A stretch of 9,786 nt of DNA from DASXYG01 sp036502625. Its GTDB lineage: Bacteria > Actinomycetota > Actinomycetes > Streptosporangiales > Streptosporangiaceae. The position numbers were made by a program, and so were the translations under genes. The stretch is from assembly GCA_036502625.1 (NCBI GenBank), contig DASXYG010000038.1, forward strand, positions 1-9,786, given 5' to 3'. The notes beneath the pieces are model-generated. The model ran no database searches, was not told the origin of the DNA, and saw only the letters and a list, made by a program, of their open reading frames with translations. How positions within the stretch are numbered: the first letter of the stretch is position 1; every line of letters begins with the position of its first letter. Below, piece by piece: positions 1-5,790 of the stretch.

Positions 1-99
1 CCCACCCCGCACCGGGTGCTGGCCTTCCTGTGCGCCGGGCCGCGCCCTCAGATCCTTGTGTCGCCGACGACGACACGAGCGCGAGGGACGACACGATGA
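1..99 (+). CDS. Possible C-terminal end of an upstream gene (partial)
   Basis: Frame 1 is open from the window edge to a TGA at 97-99. Its first fifteen codons all end in G or C, as in real genes of this window, whereas the other two forward frames do not show this. The predicted tail begins PTPHRVLAFLCAGPRPQ and finishes in a Thr/Arg-rich stretch. The stop overlaps the next start as ATGA (96-99), a common arrangement in co-translated actinobacterial genes. No domain can be recognised from about 32 residues. A TetR-like C-terminal helix would be compatible but is not shown. The weaker codon bias of the last ten codons leaves chance readthrough possible. Confidence 0.4.
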   Translation, partial: PTPHRVLAFLCAGPRPQILVSPTTTRARGTTR

Positions 100-845
100 C
101 GGAACAGGTACGAACCGGCGGCGCGGCGGCCCATCGGGTACGACGGCGGCGAAGACCATGGTGGCTGCTCGTGCTCGCCGTCGCGACGGTCGCGATGGTG
201 GTCTTCCTGCTGTCCGCCTACGTTCCGCCGGACATGGCGACCAGCCGGGTCGCGCCCCGCGGCGAGGCGCACTACATCCTGCTGGTCGCGCACATCTTCA
301 CGGCGGCGGTCGCCACCGTGGCCGGGCTCGCCCAGTTCTGGCCGTGGCTGCGCACCCCCCACCCGCGGGTGCACCGCTGGACCGGCCGTACGTACTTCTT
401 CGCGGGCGTCTTCCCGTCCGCGCTGCTCGCCGTCCCGGTCGCCGTGCTCGCGCCGGTCGGGTCGAGCAACCAGGCGGCGCTGCTCGCGCTCGACCTCACG
501 TGGATCGTCACCGGCGTCGCCGGATACCGCGCCGTGCGGCAGCGCCGGTACGCCGACCACCGGCGCTGGATGATCCGCAACTACGCGACCACCCTCGCCT
601 CCCTGGCCTCGCGCCTGTGGGGCCCGCTGATCATCGTGGCCACGATTCCGCAGGCCGGCGGCGTCGGCTACCAGGGCGACGTGCACGGCGTCGCGCAGAT
701 CCACGACATCGCCAGCGGCGGCGCCTGGCTCGCCCTGTTCGCGAACCTGGTCATCGCGGAGTGGTACATCCAGCGCCGCTACGGGGTGCCCCGCCGGCGT
801 ACGGCCGAGGTCACGCCGCCTGAGCGCACGCCCGCCGCGGTGTGA
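96..845 (+). CDS. DUF2306 family multi-pass membrane protein
   Basis: A 249-residue integral membrane protein of the DUF2306 family, whose function is unknown. An Arg-rich cytoplasmic N-terminus is followed by about six hydrophobic segments, near residues 22-43, 60-85, 99-121, 127-144, 165-184 and 208-224. Two conserved polar blocks mark the family: HPRVHRWTGR (89-98) before the third helix and ADHRRWMIRNYA (153-164) before the fifth. The C-terminal tail is short, basic and Pro-rich. I chose the ATG at 96 over the in-frame GTG at 30 because a GAGGGA-type ribosome site lies just upstream, and because the extra 22 residues would be polar and overlap the preceding frame. It may be translationally coupled to the upstream gene through the ATGA overlap. 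It converges on the dehydratase gene with only 9 bases between the two stops. Confidence 0.85.
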   Translation: MTEQVRTGGAAAHRVRRRRRPWWLLVLAVATVAMVVFLLSAYVPPDMATSRVAPRGEAHYILLVAHIFTAAVATVAGLAQFWPWLRTPHPRVHRWTGRTYFFAGVFPSALLAVPVAVLAPVGSSNQAALLALDLTWIVTGVAGYRAVRQRRYADHRRWMIRNYATTLASLASRLWGPLIIVATIPQAGGVGYQGDVHGVAQIHDIASGGAWLALFANLVIAEWYIQRRYGVPRRRTAEVTPPERTPAAV

Positions 846-854
846 GCGTACGGG

Positions 855-1838
855 TCAGGTTCCGTCGGGGGCCGGGTCGAGGGTGCCGGGGATGGTGTTC
901 GCGCCGCTGATCACGACGGCGACGCGCTCGTCGGGCGCGGGCTTGTACGCGCCGCTCAGCAGCGCGGCCACCCCCACGGACGCGGCCGGTTCGGCGATCA
1001 GCCGGGCGGCCTGCCAGAGGGCGCGTTGGGCGTGCTCGATGGCGGCGTCCTCGACCAGGGCGACGCGGTCGACGTACGCCTCGGTGATCGGGAAGACCAG
1101 CTCGCCGATGCGCTTGGGCGCCAGCGCGTCGGCGGCGACGCTCCCAGTGGGCGCGTCGGCGGGCGCCCCGGCCTCGCGCGCCCGGGTGAGGGTGGGCGCG
1201 CCGCTCGGCTCGACGCCCACCACGCGCACCCGGCCGGCGAAGTACGCCGCGATGCCGCCGATCAGCCCGCCGCCCCCGACCGGCACCAGCACGGTGTCCA
1301 CCCCGTCGACCTGCCCGCCGAGCTCGAGCCCGAGGGTGCCCTGGCCGAGGAGCGTCTCCCGCTGGTCGAACGCGTGGACGTTCAGCGCGCCGGTCGCGGC
1401 GATGTGCTCCTGCGCGGCGGCGAGCGCGTCCGCGTAACGGTCGCCGCCGACCCGAAGGTCGGCGCCCAGCGCCCGGATGGCCGCGATCTTGGCGGGCGAG
1501 GAGATGGTCGGCACGAAGATCGTGGCCGGCACCCCGAGCCGGTGCGCGGCGTACGCCACCGCCACCCCGTGGTTGCCGCCGGACGCCGCCACGACCCCGG
1601 TGTCCGGCACGTCGCGCAGCAGAAGGTTCGCGAACGCCCCGCGCGCCTTGAACGACCCGGCCCGCTGCGTCTGCTCCAGCTTCAACACCGCGGAGCCGGG
1701 CCCACCACCGAGATCATCGAGCGCGACCTCCAGCGCGGGCGTGCGCCGCACATACGCCCGGATCGCCTCGTACGTCCGCTCGATCTCCGCCGCAGTGATC
1801 ACGTCAGCCCCCGTCCGCCCGGCACCGTCGAACGCCAT
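855..1838 (-). CDS. Threonine/serine ammonia-lyase (PLP-dependent dehydratase)
   Basis: A 327-residue fold-type II PLP enzyme that deaminates threonine (to 2-oxobutanoate) and/or serine (to pyruvate) in the cytosol. The PLP Schiff-base lysine is K64 in GSFKARGAF. The substrate-binding loop is SGGNHG (86-91), the glycine-rich phosphate-binding loop is VGGGGLIGG (187-195), and SGAN (311-314) lies near the pyridine nitrogen. The protein ends soon after this, so it lacks the C-terminal ACT-like regulatory domain of biosynthetic IlvA and resembles short catabolic or serine-racemase-like members. Substrate preference cannot be read from the sequence. The start is the ATG at 1838; a GTG at 1802 (residue 13), just before ITAAEIERTYEAIR, is an alternative. 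It lies 35 bases downstream of the methyltransferase gene on the same strand and may share its transcript. Confidence 0.88.
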   Translation of the reverse strand: MAFDGAGRTGADVITAAEIERTYEAIRAYVRRTPALEVALDDLGGGPGSAVLKLEQTQRAGSFKARGAFANLLLRDVPDTGVVAASGGNHGVAVAYAAHRLGVPATIFVPTISSPAKIAAIRALGADLRVGGDRYADALAAAQEHIAATGALNVHAFDQRETLLGQGTLGLELGGQVDGVDTVLVPVGGGGLIGGIAAYFAGRVRVVGVEPSGAPTLTRAREAGAPADAPTGSVAADALAPKRIGELVFPITEAYVDRVALVEDAAIEHAQRALWQAARLIAEPAASVGVAALLSGAYKPAPDERVAVVISGANTIPGTLDPAPDGT

Positions 1839-1873
1839 GCTGCCATCCGCCGCCCGTGGGCGGCCGGGGCGGG

Positions 1874-2692
1874 TCAGCGGGTGAGGCGGCCCACTCCGCC
1901 GAGCATGTGGCCCGCGTGGGTTTCGTCGCCGTCGGGGCGCCATTCGTGGATCGGCTTGAGGCCGGGGGGGACGAGGTCCCAGCCGGTGAAGAGCTCGGCT
2001 ATGCGGGACCGGGAGCGGGGGGCGAGTTGGGAGGAGGTCTTGTAGACCTTCTTGACCTCCATGACCTCGGGGGTGTCGAGGGCGTGGGTGAGCAGCATGT
2101 AGCTGCCGGGGGCGAGGGCGGCGCGGTACTGGGCGAGCAGGGCGTCCGGGTCGTCTTCCTCGGGGATGAAGTACCACAGGCCGACGAACATGATCGCGAT
2201 CGGGCGGGAGAGGTCGAGGAACTCCTCCGCGCGGGCCAGGATCGTGGCCGGGTCGCGGACGTCGGCCTGCATGACGGTCGTCCGCTCGTCGTCGACCAGG
2301 AGCGCGCGGGCGTGCACGAGCACGATGGGGTCGTTGTCGACGTAGACGACCTTGACGGCCGGGTTCGCCTCCTCGGCGACCTCGTGGGTCGGGCCGACGG
2401 TGGGGATGCCCGTTCCGATGTCGAGTATCTGGTCGATGCCCTCGTCGCGCACCACGTAGCGCACGGCGCGGCGCAGGAACTCGCGGTTGGCCAGGGTCTC
2501 CTCGCGCGCGGTCGGCAGCGCGGCCATGGCCTTCTCCGCGACCTCGCGGTCGGCGGGATAGTTGTCCTTGCCGCCCAGGACGTAGTCGTACACCCGGGCC
2601 GGGTGGGCGATCGTCGTGTCGATCTCTACGTGGGGCGAGGGGATTCCGAGCTTCGCCGGATCTACGGGGCGGAAGGGGGTGTTGTCGGCCAC
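1874..2692 (-). CDS. SAM-dependent methyltransferase, Methyltransf_19 (DUF574) family
   Basis: A 272-residue protein of the actinomycete-expanded S-adenosylmethionine methyltransferase family formerly called DUF574. The family signature IDTTIAHPARVYDYVLGGKD is at residues 24-43, followed by NYPADRE. The SAM-binding motif I is ILDIGTGIPT (89-98), and the acidic ribose-binding segment is VVYVDNDPIVLVHAR (115-129). The region MQADVRDP (141-148) is motif III-like, and LTHALD (201-206) closes the core. Members are numerous in Streptomyces-like genomes, and their substrates are mostly unknown. The start codon is GTG (2692-2690) with a weak AGG about 8 bases upstream. The gene is divergent from the Rv1733c-like gene and upstream of the dehydratase gene, but no functional link between the two is evident. 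Confidence 0.9.
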   Translation of the reverse strand: MADNTPFRPVDPAKLGIPSPHVEIDTTIAHPARVYDYVLGGKDNYPADREVAEKAMAALPTAREETLANREFLRRAVRYVVRDEGIDQILDIGTGIPTVGPTHEVAEEANPAVKVVYVDNDPIVLVHARALLVDDERTTVMQADVRDPATILARAEEFLDLSRPIAIMFVGLWYFIPEEDDPDALLAQYRAALAPGSYMLLTHALDTPEVMEVKKVYKTSSQLAPRSRSRIAELFTGWDLVPPGLKPIHEWRPDGDETHAGHMLGGVGRLTR

Positions 2693-2818
2693 TATCGAAA
2701 CCTATCCGCGATCGGCCGTCACCGCACGCGATTCTCGGGCCCGGGATCACCGTCCGTTTCGGCGCGCCGGACGGCGGTAGGCCGGGGGGAGCGGCCAACG
2801 TCACGGGGAGATGACGGC
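2693..2818. promoter_or_regulatory. Divergent intergenic region with a leader hairpin
   Basis: These 126 bases separate the divergent methyltransferase and Rv1733c-like genes and must hold both promoters, though I could not assign confident -35/-10 hexamers. An inverted repeat CCGTCCG (2750-2756) / CGGACGG (2768-2774) with an 11-base loop lies 45 bases upstream of the plus-strand start. It could be an operator or an mRNA leader hairpin. A GGGGAG ribosome site (2805-2810) precedes the ATG at 2819. Confidence 0.45.
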
Positions 2819-3304
2819 ATGCCTGATCGCCTTCTGGTGTCACTACGGCGGAGACTCGCGCTCGACCGGAACCCGATGCGCAGGCGCGGCGACCGGTACG
2901 CGACCTGGCTGGGCGCGTTCGCGGTGCTCGCGCTGCTGGTGGCGGGGGTGCTCGCGGGGTCCTGGTGCGCGCACGCGCGGCTCGCCGCGGAACGGGCGCG
3001 GCCGGCCGCGCCCGGCGGGCAGACCGTGGCCGGTGCGCGCGCGGCGGCGCGCGACGACCCGGCCGCCGCGGTGGCGAACCCGCACGTGACGGGCGTGCGC
3101 GGCGCGGGCGCGCGCGCCGTCGAGAACGCACGGGCCGACGCCGCCGGCGACGCGGCCGTCCTCGGTTCGTCCGCGGGCCTGGGCGTGGTCCTCGCCGGGT
3201 TCGGTGTGCTGTGGGTGTGCGGACGGGTGCGCGAGCGGCGGCGGTCCGCCGAGTGGGACGCGCAGTGGGCGCGGCTCGCGCCGCGCTGGATGCGGCAGTA
3301 CTAG
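2819..3304 (+). CDS. Rv1733c-like two-helix membrane protein
   Basis: A 161-residue protein resembling the actinobacterial Rv1733c family of unknown function. It has the family layout. A basic N-terminus with RNPMRRRGDRYATW (17-30) leads directly into a first membrane helix (about 31-50). A soluble Ala/Arg-rich middle follows (51-115), then a second helix (about 116-135) and a basic, Trp-containing tail, RRRSAEWDAQWARLAPRWMRQY. The middle is short and low in complexity for the family, which usually carries a longer extracytoplasmic segment. The ATG at 2819 follows GGGGAG by 8 bases. The overlapping ATG at 2811 is in another frame and gives only a shadow peptide. The TAG stop lies inside the palindrome at 3301-3352, so the natural C-terminus may have been set by that element. 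Confidence 0.8.
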   Translation: MPDRLLVSLRRRLALDRNPMRRRGDRYATWLGAFAVLALLVAGVLAGSWCAHARLAAERARPAAPGGQTVAGARAAARDDPAAAVANPHVTGVRGAGARAVENARADAAGDAAVLGSSAGLGVVLAGFGVLWVCGRVRERRRSAEWDAQWARLAPRWMRQY

Positions 3305-3352
3305 GGCATGTCTCAAGGTCGGCCGTCCTACCGACCTTGAGAGACGCCCTAG
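3301..3352. terminator. Long palindrome between convergent genes; bidirectional terminator or MITE-like element
   Basis: A 22-base left arm (3301-3322, starting CTAGGGC and ending AAGGTCGG) pairs with a right arm (3331-3352, starting CCGACCTT and ending GCCCTAG) across an 8-base loop. There are only two mismatches, one of which can be a G-U pair in RNA. The left CTAG contains the TAG stop of the Rv1733c-like gene, and the right CTAG contains the TAG stop of the DinB gene on the other strand. No U-tract follows, so any termination would depend on the strong stem. The exact CTAG at both ends could also be a target-site duplication of a small inserted element. Confidence 0.75.
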
Positions 3353-3858
3353 CGGCGGCGCACGATGCCGCGCAGGAACGCGGCCTGGCCGACGTGTTCG
3401 AGGTCGTCGCAGATGACGCTGACCAGGCGCACGCCCAGGGTGACCGGGGGGTCCCAGTTGTCGTCGACCACGTGGTCGAGGTCGGCGTCGGCCAGGCCGC
3501 CGACGTAGCGCAGCGTCTGCTCGCAGACCGCGTCGTGGTAGCCGATGAGCAGCTCGGGGTCGCCGACGCGGACGGCCGCGACCTGCGCGGCGCTGTGGCC
3601 GTAGCCGGTGTCGGCGGCCGGCAGGGACAGGTCGAACCGGGACCGCCAGTCGCCGGACGTCCACACCTGCTCGGTGCCGGCGACCTCGGCAACGTGGTCG
3701 TCCTGCACGCGCGTGAGGTGCCAGACCAGCCACGCGATCGAGTTCGCCTCGGCGTCCGCGCGGTACGCGAGCTCCTCCGCCGACAACCCGGTCACCGCAC
3801 GCCGTACGCTCTCGCGCACCCGGGTGAACGCGTCCGTGAGAAGACCGGCAGTGTTCAT
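3349..3858 (-). CDS. DinB-superfamily protein (DUF664 / mycothiol-transferase-like)
   Basis: A 169-residue four-helix-bundle protein of the DinB/YfiT superfamily. Actinobacterial members are often metal-dependent, thiol (mycothiol)-using transferases or isomerases. The recognisable blocks are IAWLVWHLTRVQDDHVAE (41-58), with H47 and H55, and ICDDLEHVGQAAFLRG (149-164), with H155. These histidines match the positions expected for a metal site. The ATG at 3858 follows a strong GGAGGG ribosome site by 6 bases. The gene begins 12 bases after the ArsR-family gene, so the two are very likely co-transcribed, with the repressor probably controlling the pair. Its stop codon lies in the palindrome at 3301-3352. 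The thiol cofactor and substrate are unknown. Confidence 0.85.
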   Translation of the reverse strand: MNTAGLLTDAFTRVRESVRRAVTGLSAEELAYRADAEANSIAWLVWHLTRVQDDHVAEVAGTEQVWTSGDWRSRFDLSLPAADTGYGHSAAQVAAVRVGDPELLIGYHDAVCEQTLRYVGGLADADLDHVVDDNWDPPVTLGVRLVSVICDDLEHVGQAAFLRGIVRRR

Positions 3859-3870
3859 GGGAGACCCTCC

Positions 3871-4167
3871 TCAGCCGACATCCGCAGTGCTTACCGGCTG
3901 GAGCGTACCCATCAGCTCGTGGAGCCTGCGCACACCCTCGGGGCGTACGGAGTAGCAGATCTGCGTGCCGCGGCGGCGGGTCGTGACGAGCCCGGCCTCG
4001 CGGAGCACCTTGAGGTGCTGGCTGACCGTCGGCTGGGAGACGGCGAACACGTCGGTGAACGCGCACGCGCAGGTCTCCGGCTCCGCGACGAGCCCGCGCA
4101 TGATGCCGAGCCGTACGGGATGGCCGAGGGCCCGCAGCATCGCCACATCCGCCTGGTCCGCGCTCAT
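3871..4167 (-). CDS. ArsR/SmtB-family winged-helix transcriptional regulator
   Basis: A 98-residue repressor-type DNA-binding protein. The ArsR fold is clear: LRALGHPVRLGIMRGL (11-26), the recognition helix region VSQPTVSQHLKVLREAGLV (43-61) and the wing TTRRRGTQICYSVRPEG (62-78). A Cys-X-Cys pair (C33, C35) in ETCACAF sits where arsenite-sensing members have ELCVCDL, and a further cysteine is C71. A thiophilic metalloid or thiol/redox signal is therefore possible but unproven. The downstream partner is a DinB-family protein rather than an arsenic resistance gene. The start is the ATG at 4167. A perfect 12-bp palindrome 23 bases upstream is a candidate autoregulatory operator. The gene diverges from the R2lox operon, so it could also influence that promoter. 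Confidence 0.9.
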   Translation of the reverse strand: MSADQADVAMLRALGHPVRLGIMRGLVAEPETCACAFTDVFAVSQPTVSQHLKVLREAGLVTTRRRGTQICYSVRPEGVRRLHELMGTLQPVSTADVG

Positions 4168-4189
4168 GCCGCCGAGGGTATCAAGGCCA

Positions 4190-4201
4190 GGCTATATAGC
4201 C
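4190..4201. promoter_or_regulatory. Palindromic operator candidate upstream of the ArsR-family gene
   Basis: GGCTATATAGCC is a perfect 12-bp palindrome in an AT-rich pocket, 22 bases before the repressor start. On the minus strand TATATA or TATAGC could act as a -10 element, although no good -35 lies at the right distance. A palindrome over the -10 region is a usual place for ArsR-type repression. Site identity is inferred from position and symmetry only. Confidence 0.45.
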
Positions 4202-4270
4202 GGAGGCGAATTCACGCCGCCGGCCTCGACGATCCGCGCCTCCTCGATCCGGCCTAATAGTTCACTGATG

Positions 4271-4298
4271 ATGACTATCGCTAGGTATTGACAGTCAT
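4271..4298. promoter_or_regulatory. Inverted repeat overlapping the R2lox operon -35 region
   Basis: ATGACT (4271-4276) and its reverse complement AGTCAT (4293-4298) are separated by 16 bases. The right arm begins at the last base of the -35 hexamer. The half-sites are centred 22 bp apart, about two helical turns, which would suit a dimeric regulator. Six-base arms can arise by chance, so this is a candidate only. The ArsR-family and MarR-family proteins of this window are possible binders. Confidence 0.35.
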
Positions 4299-4315
4299 GA
4301 TTCGCGGGCTACGGT
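4288..4315 (+). promoter_or_regulatory. Housekeeping-sigma-type promoter of the R2lox operon
   Basis: A perfect TTGACA (4288-4293) is followed after 16 bases by TACGGT (4310-4315), a good actinobacterial -10. The predicted transcription start is near 4321, giving a leader of roughly 32 bases before the ATG at 4354. It sits in the only clearly AT-rich intergenic stretch of the window (about 4255-4300) and points into the five-gene operon. Confidence 0.7.
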
Positions 4316-4353
4316 GAGGCCATCATCGGATACGGCGGAAGTGGGACCGGGGC

Positions 4354-5319
4354 ATGACCGATCTACGCCAGAACGCGTCCACCGAAACGATCGACTCCAC
4401 CAAGCTGCAGGACTTCGACCGGCTGCACATCGATGACGTCATCGAGTACGTCAACGCGGGACTGCGCGCCATTCCCGGGCCGATGGAGCTGTACAACCGC
4501 TACCTGCGGCAGCGGTGGGACGTCAACGAGCTCGACTTCTCCCAGGACGCCATCGACTGGCGGGAGAAGATGACCCAGGAGGAGCGCGACACGTTCCTCA
4601 TCGTCTCCCAGGGGTTCCACCACGGCGAGCGGAACGTCGAGGCGGAGCTGCCGGCGTTCATGATGGGCGCCGACGAAGAGGACAAGGTCTTCATCTCCAG
4701 CCACATCGAGGACGAGGCGCGGCACACGGTCTTCTTCGACCGGTTCTTCCGCGAGGGCGTCCAGGTGCAGGGCGAGTCGATCATGGACGTCCTCGACGCG
4801 TCGTACGAGTTCCGCACGATCCCCGGCGCCGGCGCCACCGGGCTGCTGTCGTACGTCGCGGACGAACTCGCCCGCAACCCGTACGACGCGAAGGCCCGCG
4901 TGCGCTACGCCACCATCTACCACCTGTTCATCGAGGGCGTCGGCGCGCTGTCGGCCATGAAGATCACCCTCGGCTACTGCCGCCAGCGCGGGTTCCTCCC
5001 CGGCTACTACAAGGGGTTCACCGCGACCTGCCGCGACGAGGCGCGCCACGTGCAGTACGGCATGGGCTTCCTCCAGTCGTCGATCCGCAAGGACCCGTCG
5101 CTGGCCGAGGAGATCTACGACATGCTGCGGATCATCCTGGAGCTCAACGCCGCGAACAACCGGCAGACGAGCTTCGCCGCGCTCGGCCTGAACACCGAGG
5201 AGCTGCGGCGGTTCAACATCATCCAGATGGTGCGCAAGCTGACCGACGTCGGCATCCCGCTGCCGGATGACCTGAAGAAGCTCATCGACTCGATGTTCCC
5301 CGAGATCACCGGAGGCTGA
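4354..5319 (+). CDS. R2-like ligand-binding oxidase (R2lox-like ferritin-fold protein)
   Basis: A 321-residue protein of the ribonucleotide reductase R2 / R2lox superfamily with a dinuclear (Mn/Fe or Fe/Fe) site. All six metal ligands are visible: E92 (HHGERNVEAEL), E121 and H124 (EDEARHTVFF), E194 (YHLFIEG), and E229 and H232 (RDEARHVQYG). The residue four after H124, where class I R2 proteins have the radical tyrosine, is F128. V95 (three after E92) and Y189 (five before E194) match the positions of the Val-Tyr ether cross-link known in R2lox proteins. There is no R2-type C-terminal tail for binding a large subunit, and no nrdA/nrdE gene is nearby. Automatic annotation would probably call it a ribonucleotide reductase beta subunit. 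R2lox proteins oxidise bound hydrocarbon-like ligands in crystals; the natural substrate is unknown. It is the first gene of an operon with its own promoter. The ribosome site is weak. Confidence 0.85.
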   Translation: MTDLRQNASTETIDSTKLQDFDRLHIDDVIEYVNAGLRAIPGPMELYNRYLRQRWDVNELDFSQDAIDWREKMTQEERDTFLIVSQGFHHGERNVEAELPAFMMGADEEDKVFISSHIEDEARHTVFFDRFFREGVQVQGESIMDVLDASYEFRTIPGAGATGLLSYVADELARNPYDAKARVRYATIYHLFIEGVGALSAMKITLGYCRQRGFLPGYYKGFTATCRDEARHVQYGMGFLQSSIRKDPSLAEEIYDMLRIILELNAANNRQTSFAALGLNTEELRRFNIIQMVRKLTDVGIPLPDDLKKLIDSMFPEITGG

Positions 5320-5322
5320 GCC

Positions 5323-5790
5323 GTGTCCACCACCGAGCTTTTCACCGAGGACGGCGCGCGGCGCGTCCAGGAGCTGCTGACGTCCTGGCCGGACGCGACC
5401 GAGCAGGCCGACGCGCGGAAGGTCGCCACGTACTGGGACTACTTCGAGCGGAAGAGGAAGGCGTTCGACGGCACGTTCGCGTTCGGCGTGCGCGGCGCGG
5501 ACGGCGAGGTGCCCGCGTACGTCGCGGTGACGTTCGGCGACGAGGGCGCGGCGTCCGTACGGGCGGCCGGCGAGGCCGAGGCGCTCGACGGCGCGAAGCT
5601 GGCCATCGTGGCGAGCGCGGAGGACTGGGCGGCGCTCGTCGCGGGCTACGACATCGGCAAGGCGATGACCTACCACAAGCTGCCGCTGCGCGTGGGCTCG
5701 GCCGCCACGATGCTGCGCAACGCGTACCTCGTCCACGAGCTGATCGTGATCTTCACCCGCGTGGCCGCCGGCGCCCCCGTGGCGGCGTGA
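5323..5790 (+). CDS. Small protein, possibly SCP2-like lipid-binding
   Basis: A 155-residue soluble protein that I do not recognise with certainty. Its pattern resembles an SCP2 (sterol carrier) fold. An N-terminal helix (7-22) is followed by a strand-rich part with FAFGVRG and AYVAVTFG (52-71) and AKLAIVASAEDWAALVAGYD (91-110), a strand-turn KLPLRVG (119-125), and a C-terminal helix (126-146). SCP2 proteins similarly end with a strand, a D/E-helix, a K-L-x-V-x-G segment and a final helix. The start is GTG at 5323, 3 bases after the R2lox stop, with a GGAGG ribosome site (5311-5315) inside the end of the R2lox gene. Its stop overlaps the dehydrogenase start (TGATG). The tight coupling suggests it works with the oxidase, perhaps binding a hydrophobic substrate. 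This role is inferred. Confidence 0.7.
   Translation: MSTTELFTEDGARRVQELLTSWPDATEQADARKVATYWDYFERKRKAFDGTFAFGVRGADGEVPAYVAVTFGDEGAASVRAAGEAEALDGAKLAIVASAEDWAALVAGYDIGKAMTYHKLPLRVGSAATMLRNAYLVHELIVIFTRVAAGAPVAA

Noticed and set aside
30..95. GTG start at 30 for the DUF2306 protein
   Set aside because: The extension is polar, lies over another frame with better codon bias, and the ATG at 96 has a ribosome site and an ATGA overlap.
1856..2818. Plus-strand open frame leading into the Rv1733c-like gene
   Set aside because: It is antisense to the methyltransferase gene. The protein family starts at the ATG at 2819, which has a good ribosome site.
1839..3692. Minus-strand open frame continuing upstream of the dehydratase through the methyltransferase and membrane-protein genes
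   Set aside because: The extra product is Arg/Pro/Ala-rich low-complexity sequence in the shadow of clearly coding frames. The dehydratase homology begins only near its ATG at 1838.
4190..4201. NrdR box
   Set aside because: The CTATATAG core is two bases shorter than the CWATATATWG consensus and faces the ArsR-family gene. A general operator is the safer reading.
4354..5319. Annotation as ribonucleotide reductase beta subunit (nrdB/nrdF)
   Set aside because: The radical tyrosine position is Phe, the R2lox Val/Tyr cross-link positions are present, and there is no large-subunit gene or NrdR-type box nearby.
4363..5736. Long minus-strand frame opposite the oxidase and the small SCP2-like gene
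   Set aside because: The plus strand carries six intact metal ligands and coupled genes. The antisense product is Arg/Val/Leu-rich with no motif.
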